From NCBI GenBank assembly GCA_900637275.1, contig LR134362.1, forward strand, positions 496,001-560,000: a DNA stretch of 64,000 nt, in the 5' to 3' direction. The notes below the pieces were generated by a model. That model had not been told where the DNA came from. It ran no database searches and was given only the letters and a program-made list of their open reading frames with translations. Shown in pieces: positions 16,679 through 25,043 of this stretch. Position numbers and translations under genes: made by a program. The first letter of the stretch is position 1. Every line of letters starts with the position of its first letter. The stretch comes from [Pasteurella] aerogenes. Lineage in GTDB: Bacteria > Pseudomonadota > Gammaproteobacteria > Enterobacterales > Pasteurellaceae.

Positions 16679-16706
16679 ACCCCATGTTTAGATGGGGTTT
16701 TCTTTA
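16679..16706 (+). terminator. Intrinsic terminator after the acetyltransferase gene
   Basis: CCCCAT (16680-16685) pairs with ATGGGG (16692-16697) across a 6-nt loop, followed by TTTTCTTT. It ends the plus-strand transcription unit; ppk converges from the other side. Confidence 0.75.
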
Positions 16707-16715
16707 TTTGAAAAA

Positions 16716-18791
16716 TTATGATTTCATCAAACGTTGATGCAAATTAAAGGCGCGCCGGCGGTTACGTACCGGTTCATAGCGTCCGTCAGGAAGTCCTTTC
16801 CAAGCGAGTCGGTTGTCTTTGAGTGCCATAGTAAAGGATTCGTGGATAATCCGCTGTTTTAGACTGTCATCTTTAATTGGGCAAGCCAATTCTACACGGT
16901 GGAAGAAATTTCTGTCCATCCAATCGGCGGAGGAAAGGTAAACCCGTTCTTCACCTTGGTGGTAAAAATAAAAGATGCGCGAATGCTCTAAAAAACGTCC
17001 GACGATGGAAATTAAGCGAATATTTTCCGATAATCCCGGTAAACCAGCTCTTAAGCGACAGGTGCCACGTACCACCAAATCGATTTCAACCCCCGCTTGG
17101 CTGGCTTCATATAACGCATTGATTGCTTGAGGTTCAATAAGGGAATTCATTTTCAACATAATTTTGGCTTTATTGCCTTGTTGTGCCTGCTGAATTTCAG
17201 CACGAATTAAATCCATCATGGTACTATGCAAGGTGAAAGGCGACTGTAACAAGGTTTTTAGCGGACGACGGGCGCCTAGACCGGTTAACAACGAAAAGAC
17301 TTTATCCATATCTTCCGTAATCTCTTTATCACAAGTTAATAAACCAAAATCGGTGTAGAGGCGCGCAGTACGAGGGTGGTAGTTGCCGGTGCCGAGATGA
17401 CCATAACGTACAATTTTGCGTTTCTCACGACGCAGTACTAACATCATTTTGGCATGGGTTTTATGCCCTACGACGCCATACACCACATGCGCGCCGACCT
17501 CTTCGAGTTTTTCTGCCCAATTGCTGTTGGTTTGTTCATCAAAACGAGCCATCAATTCAACGATTACAGTGACTTCTTTACCTGCGCGGGCGGCTTTAAG
17601 CAATAATTCCATCAATTCGGAATCTTCGCCGGTGCGATAAATGGTCTGTTTAATAGCTACTACATTGGGATCACAAGCGGCGGCAGTTAAAAAATCAATC
17701 ACCGGCTGAAAGGATTCATAAGGATGGTGGAGTAATAAATCTTGCTTGGCAATTGCCGCAAACATTTCTTCCGGGGTATCCGAAACCCGTCCTAAGCTAT
17801 AAAAGGGTTCCGGGATAGGCGGTGTGTATGGTGGAAATTTTAGGCTAGGATCCACATCAATATCCGCTAATGGCATAATTCGAGTTAAGTTTACTGAACC
17901 GTTGGAATAATAAGTATCTGCTTCTTGTAAATTAAATTCTTTTTGCAAAAAACGCACTAGCTTTTTCGGCATATCGCTAATGACTTCTAGGCGTACCGCA
18001 TTACCGAAATTACGTTGTGAAAGTTCTTCTTGTAAAGCAACAAATAAATCCGAAACTTCTTCTAACTGTAAATATAAATCACTGTCACGGGTTACGCGCC
18101 AACGATAAATGCCTTTTGTGGTTAATCCTGGGAACAATTCGCCGACAAATAATTGCATTAATACCGATAATAGCGTGTACCCATGTGGCACACCACATAC
18201 ATTTTCAGGGATTTTAATTAAGCGAGGGAGCGCGCGCGGTAATTGGACGATAGCGATAGAGGCTTCGCGTCCAAATGCATCTTGCCCTTCTAATGAAACG
18301 ATAAAATTCAGACTTTTATTTAAGACACATGGGAACGGATGCGCCGGATCTAAACCAATTGGCGTGAGTAACGGTTGGATTTCTTCTTGAAAAACGCCTT
18401 TTGCCCATGCATAAATCTCGTCGGTATAATCTTGTTGTTCAAACAGATAAATTCCGTATTTTTGGAGTTTAGGGAAAATACTGTGATTCAGTAATTGATA
18501 TTGTTTATCAACGAGGGCATGAACTTGCTTTTGCACTTGTAAAAAGGCTTGTTCAGGTGTAAGACCGTCTTCGTTGACGTTATTTTTGCCACGCGCTATT
18601 TTTTGTTTTAGGCTTGCGATGCGAACTTCAAAAAATTCATCTAAATTGGAACTGACAATGCAAACATAACGCAACCGTTCCAATAGCGGTACTTTCGGAT
18701 TTGCCGCCATGGCAAGTACCCGTTCGTTGAAGTACATCAAAGACACTTCACGATTGATCATGCTCGGTTCTTTATGCTTATCATTTCCCAT
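16716..18791 (-). CDS. ppk: Polyphosphate kinase
   Basis: Reversibly makes polyphosphate from ATP. The 691-residue length matches PPK1. The N domain is recognisable (NREVSLMYFNERVLAMA near the start), and the catalytic histidine lies in GHKTHAKMM (His446 by count, equivalent to E. coli His435). RYGHLGTGNYHPRTARLYTD and a second histidine region near the C-terminus (IFYFYHQGEERVYLSSADWM, quoted as a landmark) follow. The ATG at 18791 follows GGAGAACGAAGTA. A PHO box with -10 hexamer lies 39-72 nt upstream, suggesting induction in phosphate starvation. It stands alone, without ppx. Confidence 0.96.
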   Translation of the reverse strand: MGNDKHKEPSMINREVSLMYFNERVLAMAANPKVPLLERLRYVCIVSSNLDEFFEVRIASLKQKIARGKNNVNEDGLTPEQAFLQVQKQVHALVDKQYQLLNHSIFPKLQKYGIYLFEQQDYTDEIYAWAKGVFQEEIQPLLTPIGLDPAHPFPCVLNKSLNFIVSLEGQDAFGREASIAIVQLPRALPRLIKIPENVCGVPHGYTLLSVLMQLFVGELFPGLTTKGIYRWRVTRDSDLYLQLEEVSDLFVALQEELSQRNFGNAVRLEVISDMPKKLVRFLQKEFNLQEADTYYSNGSVNLTRIMPLADIDVDPSLKFPPYTPPIPEPFYSLGRVSDTPEEMFAAIAKQDLLLHHPYESFQPVIDFLTAAACDPNVVAIKQTIYRTGEDSELMELLLKAARAGKEVTVIVELMARFDEQTNSNWAEKLEEVGAHVVYGVVGHKTHAKMMLVLRREKRKIVRYGHLGTGNYHPRTARLYTDFGLLTCDKEITEDMDKVFSLLTGLGARRPLKTLLQSPFTLHSTMMDLIRAEIQQAQQGNKAKIMLKMNSLIEPQAINALYEASQAGVEIDLVVRGTCRLRAGLPGLSENIRLISIVGRFLEHSRIFYFYHQGEERVYLSSADWMDRNFFHRVELACPIKDDSLKQRIIHESFTMALKDNRLAWKGLPDGRYEPVRNRRRAFNLHQRLMKS

Positions 18792-18829
18792 TACTTCGTT
18801 CTCCGCTGAAAATTTCCTTAATTTACAAT

Positions 18830-18863
18830 ATGCTACTATTTATCTGTGACAATTTTATGACAA
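18830..18863 (-). promoter_or_regulatory. PHO box and -10 hexamer for ppk
   Basis: On the reverse strand, TTGTCAT-AAAA-TTGTCAC (18863-18846) matches the CTGTCAT-N4-CTGTCAT PhoB site at 6 of 7 and 5-6 of 7 positions with the right 11-bp period. Exactly 10 nt later comes TAGCAT (18835-18830) as -10. The PHO box thus takes the place of a -35 element, the class of promoter PhoB activates. The same geometry is seen at 48704-48737. Confidence 0.78.
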
Positions 18864-19112
18864 TGGAATAATGACGAATAAAATATTGATTTATACCCAT
18901 GCAAAAAGTGAAAACATTGGTTAAATCTACCGCACTTTGTTACGCCGATGCAAGTAAAATCAGTGGATAGATTGTGAATGAATTGGATAAAATCGGCAAA
19001 AAATCGACCGCACTTGATGGCTGGCAAAAATGTGAGTGATGGCATTAGTTTCTTTTTGTTGTTTATAGAAAACAGGTGTAAAATGAAATTTTATTTTCAT
19101 TTCAGAGAAGCT
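18864..19112. other. Divergent ppk-cmk intergenic region
   Basis: Together with the ppk promoter, this gap exceeds 300 nt without a gene. It holds two uptake signals (ACCGCACTTTG near 18927 and GACCGCACTTG near 19005) and the AGAGAAG ribosome site of cmk just before 19113. A reading frame from 18978 runs into cmk but is not like the family's N-terminus. I see no RNA gene here. Confidence 0.6.
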
Positions 19113-19799
19113 ATGCAGAAAAACTTGATTATTACGGTAGATGGTCCAAGCGGAGCGGGAAAAGGAACGCTTTGTTATGCGTTAGCGGAAAAATTGGGCT
19201 TTGAATTATTAGACAGTGGCGCAATTTATCGGGTAACCGCTTTGGCGGCGCTAAAAAGTGCGGTCGATTTAAGCGATGAAATCGCGTTAGAACAATTGGC
19301 TAAAAATTTGGTTATTCAATTTGTGCCGCAAAATGGGGAAGTGCAAATTGTGTTGAACGGTGAGAATGTCGGCCAACAAATTCGTACCCAAGACGTAGCG
19401 GAAGCCGCATCAAAAGTAGCCGTGTTTCCGCGAGTAAGAGCGGCGTTATTACAAGTACAACAGGATTTTGCTGAGAAGGGCAAAGGATTGATTGCCGATG
19501 GGCGTGATATGGGAACGGTTGTTTTTCCAGCGGCGCAAGTGAAGCTGTTTTTAGACGCTAGCGCGGAAGAAAGAGCGAAAAGACGTTATAAACAGTTGCA
19601 AAATAAAGGGATTAATGGTAACTTTGCACAGATTTTGTCCGAGATTAAAGCGCGTGATTTTCGCGATAGAAATCGCGAGGTGGCGCCTTTGAAACCGGCA
19701 GAAGATGCGTTGCTCCTTGACAGTACTGAATTAAGTATTGATGAGGTGATTGCACAAGCTTTAGCTTATATCAGACAACGTATTGATATTACAGCTTAA
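19113..19799 (+). CDS. cmk: Cytidylate kinase
   Basis: Phosphorylates CMP and dCMP in pyrimidine salvage and RNA turnover. The start at 19113 (MQKNLIITVDGPSGAGKGTL) gives 228 residues, as in E. coli (227); an upstream in-frame ATG at 18978 is rejected because the P-loop would fall far from the N-terminus. AGAGAAG precedes the ATG. Motifs: P-loop DGPSGAGKGT, DSGAIYR, IADGRDMGTVVFP, and the lid region RDFRDRNREVAPLKPA. The cmk-rpsA-ihfB order is widely conserved. Confidence 0.97.
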   Translation: MQKNLIITVDGPSGAGKGTLCYALAEKLGFELLDSGAIYRVTALAALKSAVDLSDEIALEQLAKNLVIQFVPQNGEVQIVLNGENVGQQIRTQDVAEAASKVAVFPRVRAALLQVQQDFAEKGKGLIADGRDMGTVVFPAAQVKLFLDASAEERAKRRYKQLQNKGINGNFAQILSEIKARDFRDRNREVAPLKPAEDALLLDSTELSIDEVIAQALAYIRQRIDITA

Positions 19800-19905
19800 A
19801 TGATGTAGACCCGTTTATTCATGGAACGAATAAACTTTTATTATCAGCCCCACTTTTTGATGGATAAGAAGTGGACGTTATTAACTTAAATTTAGAAGAT
19901 TAATT
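19800..19905 (+). promoter_or_regulatory. rpsA leader region with hairpins
   Basis: The 106 nt before rpsA contain GTTTATTC-ATGGAAC-GAATAAAC (8-bp stem, about 19812-19834) and CCCCACTT-N-AAGTGG further on, then AT-rich sequence up to a weak ribosome site (AGAAGATTAATT). In E. coli the rpsA leader folds into hairpins that S1 itself recognises for autogenous control. A similar role here is inferred, not shown. Confidence 0.45.
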
Positions 19906-21549
19906 ATGTCAGAATCTTTTGCTCAACTATTTGAAGAATCATTAAAAGACCTTGAAACCCGTTTAGGTTCTATCGTTAACGGTACCGTTGTTGCTATTGA
20001 AAAAGGCTTCGTGTATGTGGATGCCGGTTTGAAATCTGAAGCGCGTATTCCAGCTGAAGAATTCCAAAATGCACAAGGCGAATTAGACGTTAAAGTAGGC
20101 GATGTGATCAATGTTGCCTTAGACGCAGTAGAAGACGGTTACGGTGAAACTAAACTTTCTCGTGAAAAAGCTGTTCGTCACGAATCTTGGATCGAGTTAG
20201 AAAAAGCATACGAAGAACAAGCTACAGTAGTAGGTTTAATCAACGGTAAAGTGAAAGGCGGTTTCACAGTTGAGTTAAATGGTGTTCGTGCATTCTTACC
20301 GGGTTCATTAGTCGATACCCGTCCTGTACGTGATACCTTACACCTTGAAGGTAAAGAATTAGAATTTAAAGTGATCAAACTTGATCAAAAACGCAACAAC
20401 GTGGTTGTTTCTCGTCGTGCGGTAATCGAGTCTGAAAGCAGCCAAGATCGTGAAGAAGTTTTAGCAAATCTTGCTGAAGGTTCTGAAGTGAAAGGTACCG
20501 TTAAAAACTTAACAGACTACGGTGCATTCGTAGATCTTGGTGGTGTTGACGGTTTATTACATATCACTGATATGGCGTGGAAACGTGTTAAACATCCAAG
20601 CGAAATCGTGAATGTAGGTGATGAAATCACTGTTAAAGTATTAAAATTTGACAAAGATCGTACCCGTGTATCTTTAGGCTTAAAACAATTAGGTCAAGAT
20701 CCTTGGGCGGCAATTGCTGAAAATCACCCAGTGAACAGCAAATTAACCGGTAAAGTAACTAACTTAACCGATTATGGTTGTTTTGTTGAAATTTTAGATG
20801 GCGTTGAAGGTTTAGTTCACGTTTCTGAAATGGATTGGACCAACAAAAACATTCATCCGTCTAAAGTGGTTAGCCTTGGCGATGTCGTTGAAGTGATGGT
20901 ATTGGAAATTGACGAAGAACGTCGTCGTATTTCTTTAGGTTTAAAACAATGCAAACCTAACCCATGGCTACAATTCGCTGAAACTCACAACAAAGGCGAT
21001 AAAGTTTCTGGTAAAATCAAATCTATCACCGATTTCGGTATCTTCATCGGTCTTGAAGGCGGTATTGATGGTTTAGTTCACTTGTCTGATATTTCTTGGA
21101 ATATGCCGGGTGAAGAAGCAGTTCGTAACTATAAAAAAGGTGACGAAGTTTCTGCGGTAGTTTTACAAGTGGATTCAGCAAAAGAACGTATTTCTTTAGG
21201 TATCAAACAACTTGAAGAAGATCCGTTTAACAACTTTGTTGCAGTAAATAAAAAAGGCGCAGTATTGAGTGCTAAAGTTGTTGAAGCTGACAGCAAAGGG
21301 GCTAAAGTTGAATTAGACCACGGTGTAGAAGGTTATATCCGTGCAGCTGATTTAACAGAAGAAGTTGCTGTAGGTGACGTAGTTGAAGCGAAATACACTG
21401 GTGTAGATCGTAAAGCGCGCATCGTTCACTTATCTGTAAAAGCGAAAGATCAAGCTGAAGAAGCAGCGGCAGTTGCAAGCGTGAATAAAGAAGAAGTTGC
21501 TATTCCGAATGCAATGGCTGAAGCGTTCAAAGCGGCAAAAGGTGAATAA
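19906..21549 (+). CDS. rpsA: 30S ribosomal protein S1
   Basis: RNA-binding protein that brings mRNAs to the 30S subunit. The 547 residues carry six S1 repeats, visible as recurring VKNLTDYGAFVDLGGVDGLLH-type blocks (for example LTDYGCFVEILDGVEGLVH and ITDFGIFIGLEGGIDGLVH). It begins MSESFAQLFEESL, the usual S1 start. Codon choice (TTA, CGT, GGT) looks like that of a highly expressed gene. The start lacks a strong Shine-Dalgarno, as is usual for rpsA. ihfB follows after 69 nt. Confidence 0.98.
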   Translation: MSESFAQLFEESLKDLETRLGSIVNGTVVAIEKGFVYVDAGLKSEARIPAEEFQNAQGELDVKVGDVINVALDAVEDGYGETKLSREKAVRHESWIELEKAYEEQATVVGLINGKVKGGFTVELNGVRAFLPGSLVDTRPVRDTLHLEGKELEFKVIKLDQKRNNVVVSRRAVIESESSQDREEVLANLAEGSEVKGTVKNLTDYGAFVDLGGVDGLLHITDMAWKRVKHPSEIVNVGDEITVKVLKFDKDRTRVSLGLKQLGQDPWAAIAENHPVNSKLTGKVTNLTDYGCFVEILDGVEGLVHVSEMDWTNKNIHPSKVVSLGDVVEVMVLEIDEERRRISLGLKQCKPNPWLQFAETHNKGDKVSGKIKSITDFGIFIGLEGGIDGLVHLSDISWNMPGEEAVRNYKKGDEVSAVVLQVDSAKERISLGIKQLEEDPFNNFVAVNKKGAVLSAKVVEADSKGAKVELDHGVEGYIRAADLTEEVAVGDVVEAKYTGVDRKARIVHLSVKAKDQAEEAAAVASVNKEEVAIPNAMAEAFKAAKGE

Positions 21550-21618
21550 TTAATTCACTATGTTGGTGCGGATGTATCCGCACCAGCTACAAATGCGCAA
21601 GGTTAGGAGAAAGAGAAT

Positions 21619-21903
21619 ATGACTAAGTCAGAGTTGATTGAGAATTTAATTCAAAAAAATCCGACTGTACCGGTAAAGGATGTGGAAATTGCAGTAAAAG
21701 AAATTTTAGAGCAAATGTCATATACTTTAGAAAAAGGAGATCGCATTGAAGTGCGAGGGTTTGGTAGCTTTTCGTTACACTTTCGTCAACCTCGTGTAGG
21801 GCGTAATCCAAAAACAGGTGATCAAGTGAAATTAGACGCAAAAAGTGTTCCACACTTTAAAGCAGGTAAAGAACTTAGAGAACGTGTTGATGTTCAATCA
21901 TAA
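21619..21903 (+). CDS. ihfB: Integration host factor subunit beta
   Basis: DNA-bending protein (HU/IHF family), partner of IhfA. At 94 residues it has the normal length. It begins MTKSELIENLI, with the family signature GDRIEVRGFGSFSLHFRQPR and the DNA-intercalating arm GRNPKTGDQV. A strong ribosome site (TTAGGAGAAAGAG) precedes the ATG. It is followed by a perfect intrinsic terminator, so it probably ends the cmk-rpsA-ihfB unit. Confidence 0.97.
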   Translation: MTKSELIENLIQKNPTVPVKDVEIAVKEILEQMSYTLEKGDRIEVRGFGSFSLHFRQPRVGRNPKTGDQVKLDAKSVPHFKAGKELRERVDVQS

Positions 21904-21922
21904 TTTGCTTTTTACTAACAAT

Positions 21923-21948
21923 AACGACACTTTAAGTGTCGTTTTTTA
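21923..21948 (+). terminator. Intrinsic terminator after ihfB
   Basis: AACGACAC (21923-21930) and GTGTCGTT (21936-21943) form a perfect 8-bp stem that can extend by two A-T pairs; six T follow. Confidence 0.85.
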
Positions 21949-22006
21949 TAGTAAAATTTGGCATAATGGTACCTGTTTTGTATTCTAAGAAGGACAGAGG
22001 AATAGT

Positions 22007-22303
22007 ATGATCAGATACATTTTAGGATTTATCGTATTATTGGCGGTAGTGCTTGTAGCAATCACGATTGGAGCAAATAACGATCAAGTGATCAGTTTCA
22101 ATTATATCGTTGCGCAAAGCGAGTTTCAGCTTTCTACATTGGTTGCCATTTTATTTGGCTTAGGATTAATTCTGGGTTGGTTAATCACCGGATTATTTTA
22201 CCTGAAATTAAAAGTGAAAAATCTTTCTTTAACTCGTCAAATTAAGCGTCAAACTTTACAAATTAACGAATTAACGACAAGTCGGGATAAGGCAGCGCAG
22301 TAA
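22007..22303 (+). CDS. lapA: Lipopolysaccharide assembly protein A
   Basis: A 98-residue inner-membrane protein with two hydrophobic helices (about 3-22 and 41-64) and a charged C-terminal tail, typical of LapA/YciS (DUF1049). In E. coli LapA acts with LapB at the inner membrane to tune LPS synthesis through FtsH and LpxC. AGAGGAATAGT precedes the ATG. The stop overlaps the lapB start (TAATG), so translation is coupled. Confidence 0.9.
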   Translation: MIRYILGFIVLLAVVLVAITIGANNDQVISFNYIVAQSEFQLSTLVAILFGLGLILGWLITGLFYLKLKVKNLSLTRQIKRQTLQINELTTSRDKAAQ

Positions 22304-23490
22304 TGCTTGAATTGCTCTTTTTACTTTTGCCCATTGCTGCCGCTTATGGTTGGTATATGGGGCATCGTAGTGCAAAAAGAGATCAGGATGATGTCAGTAA
22401 TAAACTTTCTCGTGACTATGTGACGGGGGTCAATCTTCTTTTGTCAAATCAACCCGATAAGGCGGTTGATTTGTTTTTGGATATGTTGCAAAAACAAGAA
22501 GAAGAAAACAAAATCGAAAGCCATTCTCAATTTGAAGCGGAATTGACGCTGGGAAATTTATACCGTTCGCGCGGCGAAGTGGATAAAGCATTGCGTATTC
22601 ACCAAGCCTTAGAACGCAGTCCAAATTATTCTTTTGAACAAAAATTATTAGCAAAACAACAACTTGCCAAAGATTTTATGGCGGTTGGTTTTTTTGACCG
22701 TGCCGAAAACTTTTATATTGCTTTAGTGGATGAACCAGAGTTCGCTGAAAATGCGTTGCAGCAATTAGCGGTAATTTATCAAAAAACTAAAGAGTGGAAA
22801 AAAGCGATTAATGTGGCGGAAAAATTGGCTAAAATCTCGCATATCGTCAATAATGTAGAATTGGCACATTATTACTGTGAATATTCTTTAAGCATTTCGC
22901 ATACCGATAAAGAAAAAGCTAAAGCCCTGCTACAAAAAGCCTTAGAAGTATCTCCGACTTGTGTTCGCGCATCAATTTTGTTAGCTGAATTTCTTATTGC
23001 CGAGCAAGATTATCGAAGTGCGGTCAAAAATTTAGAAAATGTTTTAACGCAAAATGCGGATTATGTCAGCGAAATTTTGCCTTCGTTGAAATATTGTTAT
23101 GAACAATTGGCGCAATTAGATAATTTTGAATTATTTTTAATTAAAGCGATCAGTTGTAACGATAGCGAAGTGGATTTAGCGTTAGTAGATTTGATTGCGA
23201 AAAAAGATGGAATTTCTGCTGCGCAAGGCAAACTCTACCAACGTTTGACGCAAAATCCGAGTACTTTTTTGTTCCATCGTTTTATTCAGTACCAAATTGA
23301 TACTGCCGAACAAGGGCGAGCAAAAGAGAGTTTGATTTTATTACATAAAATGGTGGGCGAGCGTATCAAACAAGGATTTGATTATCGTTGTACTAACTGC
23401 GGTTATCAAACTCATAAATTAGTTTGGTGTTGTCCATCTTGTCGTCAATGGGAAAGTATCAAACCGATTCGTGGAATTGAGCATAATTAA
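22303..23490 (+). CDS. lapB: Lipopolysaccharide assembly protein B (TPR protein)
   Basis: A 395-residue protein with one N-terminal membrane helix (about 1-20), a long run of TPR-type helical repeats and a C-terminal rubredoxin-like metal site (YRCTNCGY and WCCPSC, about residues 363-387). In E. coli LapB/YciM controls LpxC proteolysis by FtsH and coordinates LPS assembly. The order lapA-lapB-pyrF-yciH is the same as in Enterobacteria. The start shares a base with the lapA stop. The metal cysteines are all present. Confidence 0.95.
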   Translation: MLELLFLLLPIAAAYGWYMGHRSAKRDQDDVSNKLSRDYVTGVNLLLSNQPDKAVDLFLDMLQKQEEENKIESHSQFEAELTLGNLYRSRGEVDKALRIHQALERSPNYSFEQKLLAKQQLAKDFMAVGFFDRAENFYIALVDEPEFAENALQQLAVIYQKTKEWKKAINVAEKLAKISHIVNNVELAHYYCEYSLSISHTDKEKAKALLQKALEVSPTCVRASILLAEFLIAEQDYRSAVKNLENVLTQNADYVSEILPSLKYCYEQLAQLDNFELFLIKAISCNDSEVDLALVDLIAKKDGISAAQGKLYQRLTQNPSTFLFHRFIQYQIDTAEQGRAKESLILLHKMVGERIKQGFDYRCTNCGYQTHKLVWCCPSCRQWESIKPIRGIEHN

Positions 23491-23505
23491 TGAGAGGAAA
23501 ATAAT

Positions 23506-24201
23506 ATGAGCAGCAAAATTATCGTTGCACTGGATTACGAAAAAGAAGAACAAGCCTTGGCATTAGTGGATCAAATTGATCCGCAATTATGTCGCTTGAA
23601 AGTGGGTAAAGAAATGTTTACGACATTGGGAACCCAGTTTGTTAAACAACTTCATCAACGTAATTTTGATGTGTTTTTAGACTTAAAATTCCACGATATT
23701 CCAAATACAGTCGCAAGAGCAGTCAGATCTGCTGCTGATTTGGGGGTATGGATGGTGGATTTACACGCCAGTGGTGGTTTACGCATGATGGAAGAAGCGA
23801 AAAAAATTCTTGAGCCTTATGGTAAAGATGCGCCGATTTTAATTAGCGTTACCGTACTTACTAGTATGGAAGATTTAGATTTATTACAAATCGGTATTAA
23901 TGCATCGCCGATGGAACAAGTGATTCGTTTGGCAAGATTAAGCCAACGTGCAGGTTTAGATGGGGTGGTTTGTTCGCCACAAGAAGTGGAAATTTTACGT
24001 GCAGAATGCGGAAAAGATTTCAAATTAGTGACACCAGGTATTCGACCAATTGGTAGCGATTTTGGTGATCAACGCCGTGTTATGACGCCAAACGCGGCAA
24101 TTCAATCGGGTTCTGATTATTTAGTCATTGGTCGTCCGATTACGCAAGCGGATAATCCGGCGGAGGTGTTACGCGCGATCAATGCTTCTATCGCTGATTA
24201 A
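23506..24201 (+). CDS. pyrF: Orotidine 5'-phosphate decarboxylase
   Basis: Makes UMP from OMP, the last step of de novo pyrimidine synthesis. The 231 residues hold the active-site signature FLDLKFHDIPNTVARAV (Asp-x-Lys-x-x-Asp), the substrate stretch VTPGIRP, and GSDYLVIGRPIT for phosphate binding. GAGAGGAAAATAAT precedes the ATG. It lies 15 nt after lapB and 16 nt before yciH, so it is probably in the same operon. Confidence 0.97.
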   Translation: MSSKIIVALDYEKEEQALALVDQIDPQLCRLKVGKEMFTTLGTQFVKQLHQRNFDVFLDLKFHDIPNTVARAVRSAADLGVWMVDLHASGGLRMMEEAKKILEPYGKDAPILISVTVLTSMEDLDLLQIGINASPMEQVIRLARLSQRAGLDGVVCSPQEVEILRAECGKDFKLVTPGIRPIGSDFGDQRRVMTPNAAIQSGSDYLVIGRPITQADNPAEVLRAINASIAD

Positions 24202-24217
24202 TTGAATTGAGGAAACC

Positions 24218-24538
24218 ATGTCAGAGAGCGTATTGGTTTATTCCACCGAAAGCGGCAAAATAAGCGCAGCACCGCAACCGGTCGCACGCCCTAAGGGCGA
24301 TGGTATTGTGCGCATTCAGCGCCAGACCAGCAGTCGTAAAGGCAGTGGTGTTTGTGTGATCAATGGATTAGATTTATCGGAAGCAGAGTTAAAACAACTG
24401 GCTGCTGAGCTGAAAAAACGTTGTGGATGTGGTGGTGCGGTAAAAGGCGGTGAGATAGAAATTCAAGGCGATAAAAGGGAATTGCTGAAACAGTTGTTGG
24501 AACAAAAAGGCTTTAAAGTGAAGCTGGCTGGTGGCTAA
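24218..24538 (+). CDS. yciH: SUI1/eIF1-like translation factor YciH
   Basis: A 106-residue protein of the SUI1 (eIF1) family. The N-terminal third is basic and flexible (VRIQRQTSSRKGSGVCVI), and the C-terminal SUI1 fold contains KKRCGCGGAVKGGEIEIQGDKR. In vitro work on the E. coli homologue suggests roles in start-site discrimination or stress translation, but its cellular job is not settled. GAGGAAACC precedes the ATG. A strong terminator follows. Confidence 0.92.
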   Translation: MSESVLVYSTESGKISAAPQPVARPKGDGIVRIQRQTSSRKGSGVCVINGLDLSEAELKQLAAELKKRCGCGGAVKGGEIEIQGDKRELLKQLLEQKGFKVKLAGG

Positions 24539-24576
24539 GAAAGATTGTTACAAATTTATATAGTGAAACTGAAATA

Positions 24577-24616
24577 AAAAATGTTTGTAAGCATGGCTTA
24601 CAAACATTTTGTTTTT
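24577..24616. terminator. Bidirectional terminator between yciH and the sirB2-like gene
   Basis: A 15-bp stem (24577-24591 with 24596-24610, tiny loop) is followed on the plus strand by GTTTTT and flanked on the minus side by a T-rich run (plus-strand AAATAAAAAA). It can end both converging genes. Confidence 0.8.
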
Positions 24617-24624
24617 AGGAAAGT

Positions 24625-24978
24625 TTAGTGGAAAAATCCGATGAAACCCGCCGCGACAAAGCTGACAACTGCGAGCATAAAATGAGCTGACTTAGGTTGT
24701 AGGCAGTTTTTGCTGAAAAATTTAGCCGCAAAAATAATATATAAAATCAATAATACGATTTTGATGACCACCCATAGCGGTACATGAAAACCGAACATAG
24801 CGATAATGCCCACACCACTTAAAATCAATAAGGTATCGCTTAAGTGCGGTAGAATTTTCAGCAGTTTTACTGTCCGCCAATTCTTGCCGGCTAACTGCAT
24901 TACGCCACGGATAAGCAGTAACAATAAACTGACAATAGCGCAAATAATATGTACATAAACAAGTAAGGAAATTGACAT
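24625..24978 (-). CDS. SirB2-family membrane protein
   Basis: A 117-residue protein with four hydrophobic helices and the SirB family pattern (YVHIICAIVSLLLLLIRG near the N-terminus, LPHLSDTLLILSGVG in the middle). The start at 24978 is chosen over one at 25017 because GGAG lies 5 nt before it and the upstream frame runs into the gyrA terminator. The name comes from Salmonella, where sirB was linked to invasion gene expression; the biochemical function is unknown. It lies downstream of gyrA but is separated by a terminator. Confidence 0.75.
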   Translation of the reverse strand: MSISLLVYVHIICAIVSLLLLLIRGVMQLAGKNWRTVKLLKILPHLSDTLLILSGVGIIAMFGFHVPLWVVIKIVLLILYIIFAAKFFSKNCLQPKSAHFMLAVVSFVAAGFIGFFH

Positions 24979-25000
24979 ATTTAGCTCCAAGTTATTAAAG

Positions 25001-25030
25001 GAAAAAACGGTTAGCATAATGCTAACCGTA
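25001..25030 (-). terminator. Intrinsic terminator of gyrA
   Basis: On the reverse strand ACGGTTAGC-ATTAT-GCTAACCGT (25029-25007) forms a perfect 9-bp stem followed by six T. Confidence 0.85.
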
Positions 25031-25043
25031 AGTAAAAAAACGA

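Noticed and set aside
18836..19045. Reverse-strand 69-codon ORF between ppk and cmk
   Set aside because: It covers the PHO box and two uptake signals, is rich in Cys/Phe/His, and has no ribosome site; regulatory DNA is the better reading.
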